This document shows positions 63,069-64,000 of a stretch of DNA of 64,000 nt, piece by piece (position 1 is the stretch's first letter; each line of letters opens with the position of its first letter). The notes under the pieces were generated by a model. The model made no database searches, had not been told where the DNA came from, and worked only from the letters and a program-made list of their open reading frames with translations. This DNA comes from Photobacterium sp. DA100 (GTDB lineage: Bacteria > Pseudomonadota > Gammaproteobacteria > Enterobacterales > Vibrionaceae): assembly GCF_029223585.1 (NCBI RefSeq), contig NZ_CP119423.1, forward strand, positions 2,108,001 to 2,172,000. Direction: 5' to 3'. Position numbers and translations under genes: made by a program.

Positions 63069-63950
63069 TCACTCTTCCCTAACGGTAAAGTCAACAAGCT
63101 GTGTCCCTTCATAGGTACAGAAACCAAGCGCTACAACTTCTCGGTTAATGGCATTTGTCGTTCGACCACCTACCTGTACAGTGATACTGTCAGCTCGATG
63201 AGTAGACTGCTCAAGTGTGGCGTTATTTAGGACACTGTAACGAGGGCGTGACCAGCCACGGCTTGTAACATGCTGCGTTAAACGTTCACGACAATCCAAC
63301 CATGCAGCATCACTAGATAAGGCTTGAATTTGCCCTGTATCACCCTTCACAACCTTATCGAAGAACTGACGATAGCTTACACCGTCACATGATAGCCAAA
63401 GTAGATTATCTGTCTGACCGATATCATATTGGCCTAACTCACAGCCTTGCGGTGCAGTCGCATTAACCCAAGCAATGATTTCACTCTCATGACCTGCCCA
63501 GTGTGGGTAAAACGCTACGTCTAAGACATCCACTTTATGTACGTTCCTAGTTTGAGCTGGTGGAGCTGTTCCAGCGCTACTCTGTCTCTTTTGACACTCA
63601 TCAAGGATGTAATTGATCCCTTGGATATCAGAGTGATTGCGTGTTGCGTTACACGTCTGGTTTCCAATGATACCGTCAACACTCAGCCCCTGCTCTCTCT
63701 GGAAGTTTCTGACTATCTGTACCCTCTCTTCCGTTGCGTAACTAACGGTAGCTTCTTCGTGACTCTTATCGCTATCAAACAACAGTCCAAGCAAGAATCC
63801 ACCGCCGTAATAAACAATTGCGCCTAGTACAGCTAGTCCTATGACGATATCAGAGAACTTCAATACAGGATCTTTCACACCGCAGTTTGGGCAAGTTTTC
63901 GCCTCAGTAGATACTGGGTGATCGCATTCACGACAAGGTTTAAGTGACAT
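63069..63950 (-). CDS. Zinc-ribbon membrane protein of unknown function
   Basis: A 293-residue protein. The first 25 residues are a double CXXC zinc ribbon (PCRECDHPVSTEAKTCPNCG). A membrane helix follows (DIVIGLAVLGAIVYYGGGFLLGLLF). The middle part (QIVRNFQREQGLSVDGIIGNQTCNATR) resembles a peptidoglycan-binding-domain helix set, and the C-terminal 130 residues are mixed alpha/beta with several cysteines. AAGG lies 8 bases before the ATG. It is preceded by gene-poor DNA and followed by the window edge; no family is firmly recognised. Confidence 0.7.
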   Translation of the reverse strand: MSLKPCRECDHPVSTEAKTCPNCGVKDPVLKFSDIVIGLAVLGAIVYYGGGFLLGLLFDSDKSHEEATVSYATEERVQIVRNFQREQGLSVDGIIGNQTCNATRNHSDIQGINYILDECQKRQSSAGTAPPAQTRNVHKVDVLDVAFYPHWAGHESEIIAWVNATAPQGCELGQYDIGQTDNLLWLSCDGVSYRQFFDKVVKGDTGQIQALSSDAAWLDCRERLTQHVTSRGWSRPRYSVLNNATLEQSTHRADSITVQVGGRTTNAINREVVALGFCTYEGTQLVDFTVREE

Positions 63951-64000
63951 TGTTATACCTTCTTAGTCAAACTTCACATTTCTGCTCCGCTGGTAGAGCA

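Noticed and set aside
63980..64000. TGCTCCGCTGGTAGAGCA at the right edge looks like a tRNA D arm
   Set aside because: The sequence stops at the window end and the bases before it do not give a clear acceptor stem or T8, so a tRNA cannot be supported.

Overview
The window looks like chromosomal DNA of a marine gammaproteobacterium of the family Vibrionaceae, with Photobacterium, Grimontia or Vibrio relatives most likely. The reasons are a Vibrio-type INDY dicarboxylate transporter, DUF3334 and DUF3802-like proteins, a secreted ParB/Srx-type protein, YbiT, YajD, TapT, NagK and RhlE homologues, moderate G+C, and many short operons closed by compact A/T-flanked hairpin terminators. The genus cannot be fixed from this sequence alone.

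Layout. 1-12 kb: the end of an outer-membrane-like protein, a secreted amidohydrolase, AraC and LysR regulators, an S1/P1 nuclease, a DUF3179 membrane protein, a divergent FolD, an OFA-type MFS carrier, peptidase E and a retropepsin-like Zn-protease-family protein. 11.6-17.3 kb: a carbohydrate or sugar-acid locus with a PTS EIIBC permease divergent from a RspA/ManD-type dehydratase, a GntR/UTRA repressor, and a BCCT carrier. 17.8-21.5 kb: an accessory module with a methyltransferase-HNH nuclease fusion, an unknown 165-residue protein, and a divergent BrxR/CapW-like WYL regulator. This is the best candidate for an undescribed defence system. 21.7-26.4 kb: pirin, an AGCS amino-acid symporter and two tandem LpxL-type lipid A acyltransferases. 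26.7-30.5 kb: a compact periplasmic nitrate reductase operon, napEABC, with no napD or napF. 31.7-37.2 kb: a membrane-anchored DUF2760 protein with a striking Val/Glu/Lys repeat, an Hsp70-like ATPase and a second, 944-residue Hsp70 with a long C-terminal extension, together an uncharacterised chaperone-like module. 37-46.8 kb: a TrfB-like DNA-binding protein, an ABC-2 exporter, RNase T2, tRNA-Pro(GGG), SanA, an INDY-type carrier, an oxidoreductase and an orphan KAS III. 46.9-59.8 kb: signalling genes (two GGDEF proteins, a REC-CheC/CheX-like protein, an MCP, DUF3334) mixed with RhlE, NagK, TapT, a glutaredoxin-like protein and YaiI. 59.8-64 kb: the ABC-F protein YbiT, apparently starting at ATC, then about 1.1 kb of gene-poor A+T-rich DNA and a zinc-ribbon membrane protein.

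How the genes work together. Clear functional units are napEABC (periplasmic nitrate respiration), the ABC-2 pair, the DUF2760/Hsp70/Hsp70 triad, the REC-CheC-like/PAS-GGDEF pair (translationally coupled), and the WYL/165-residue/methyltransferase-HNH module. Most other genes are single transcription units with their own terminators. No insertion sequence, CRISPR array, rRNA or prophage was seen. Coordinates of short sites were counted by eye and may be off by one or two bases.
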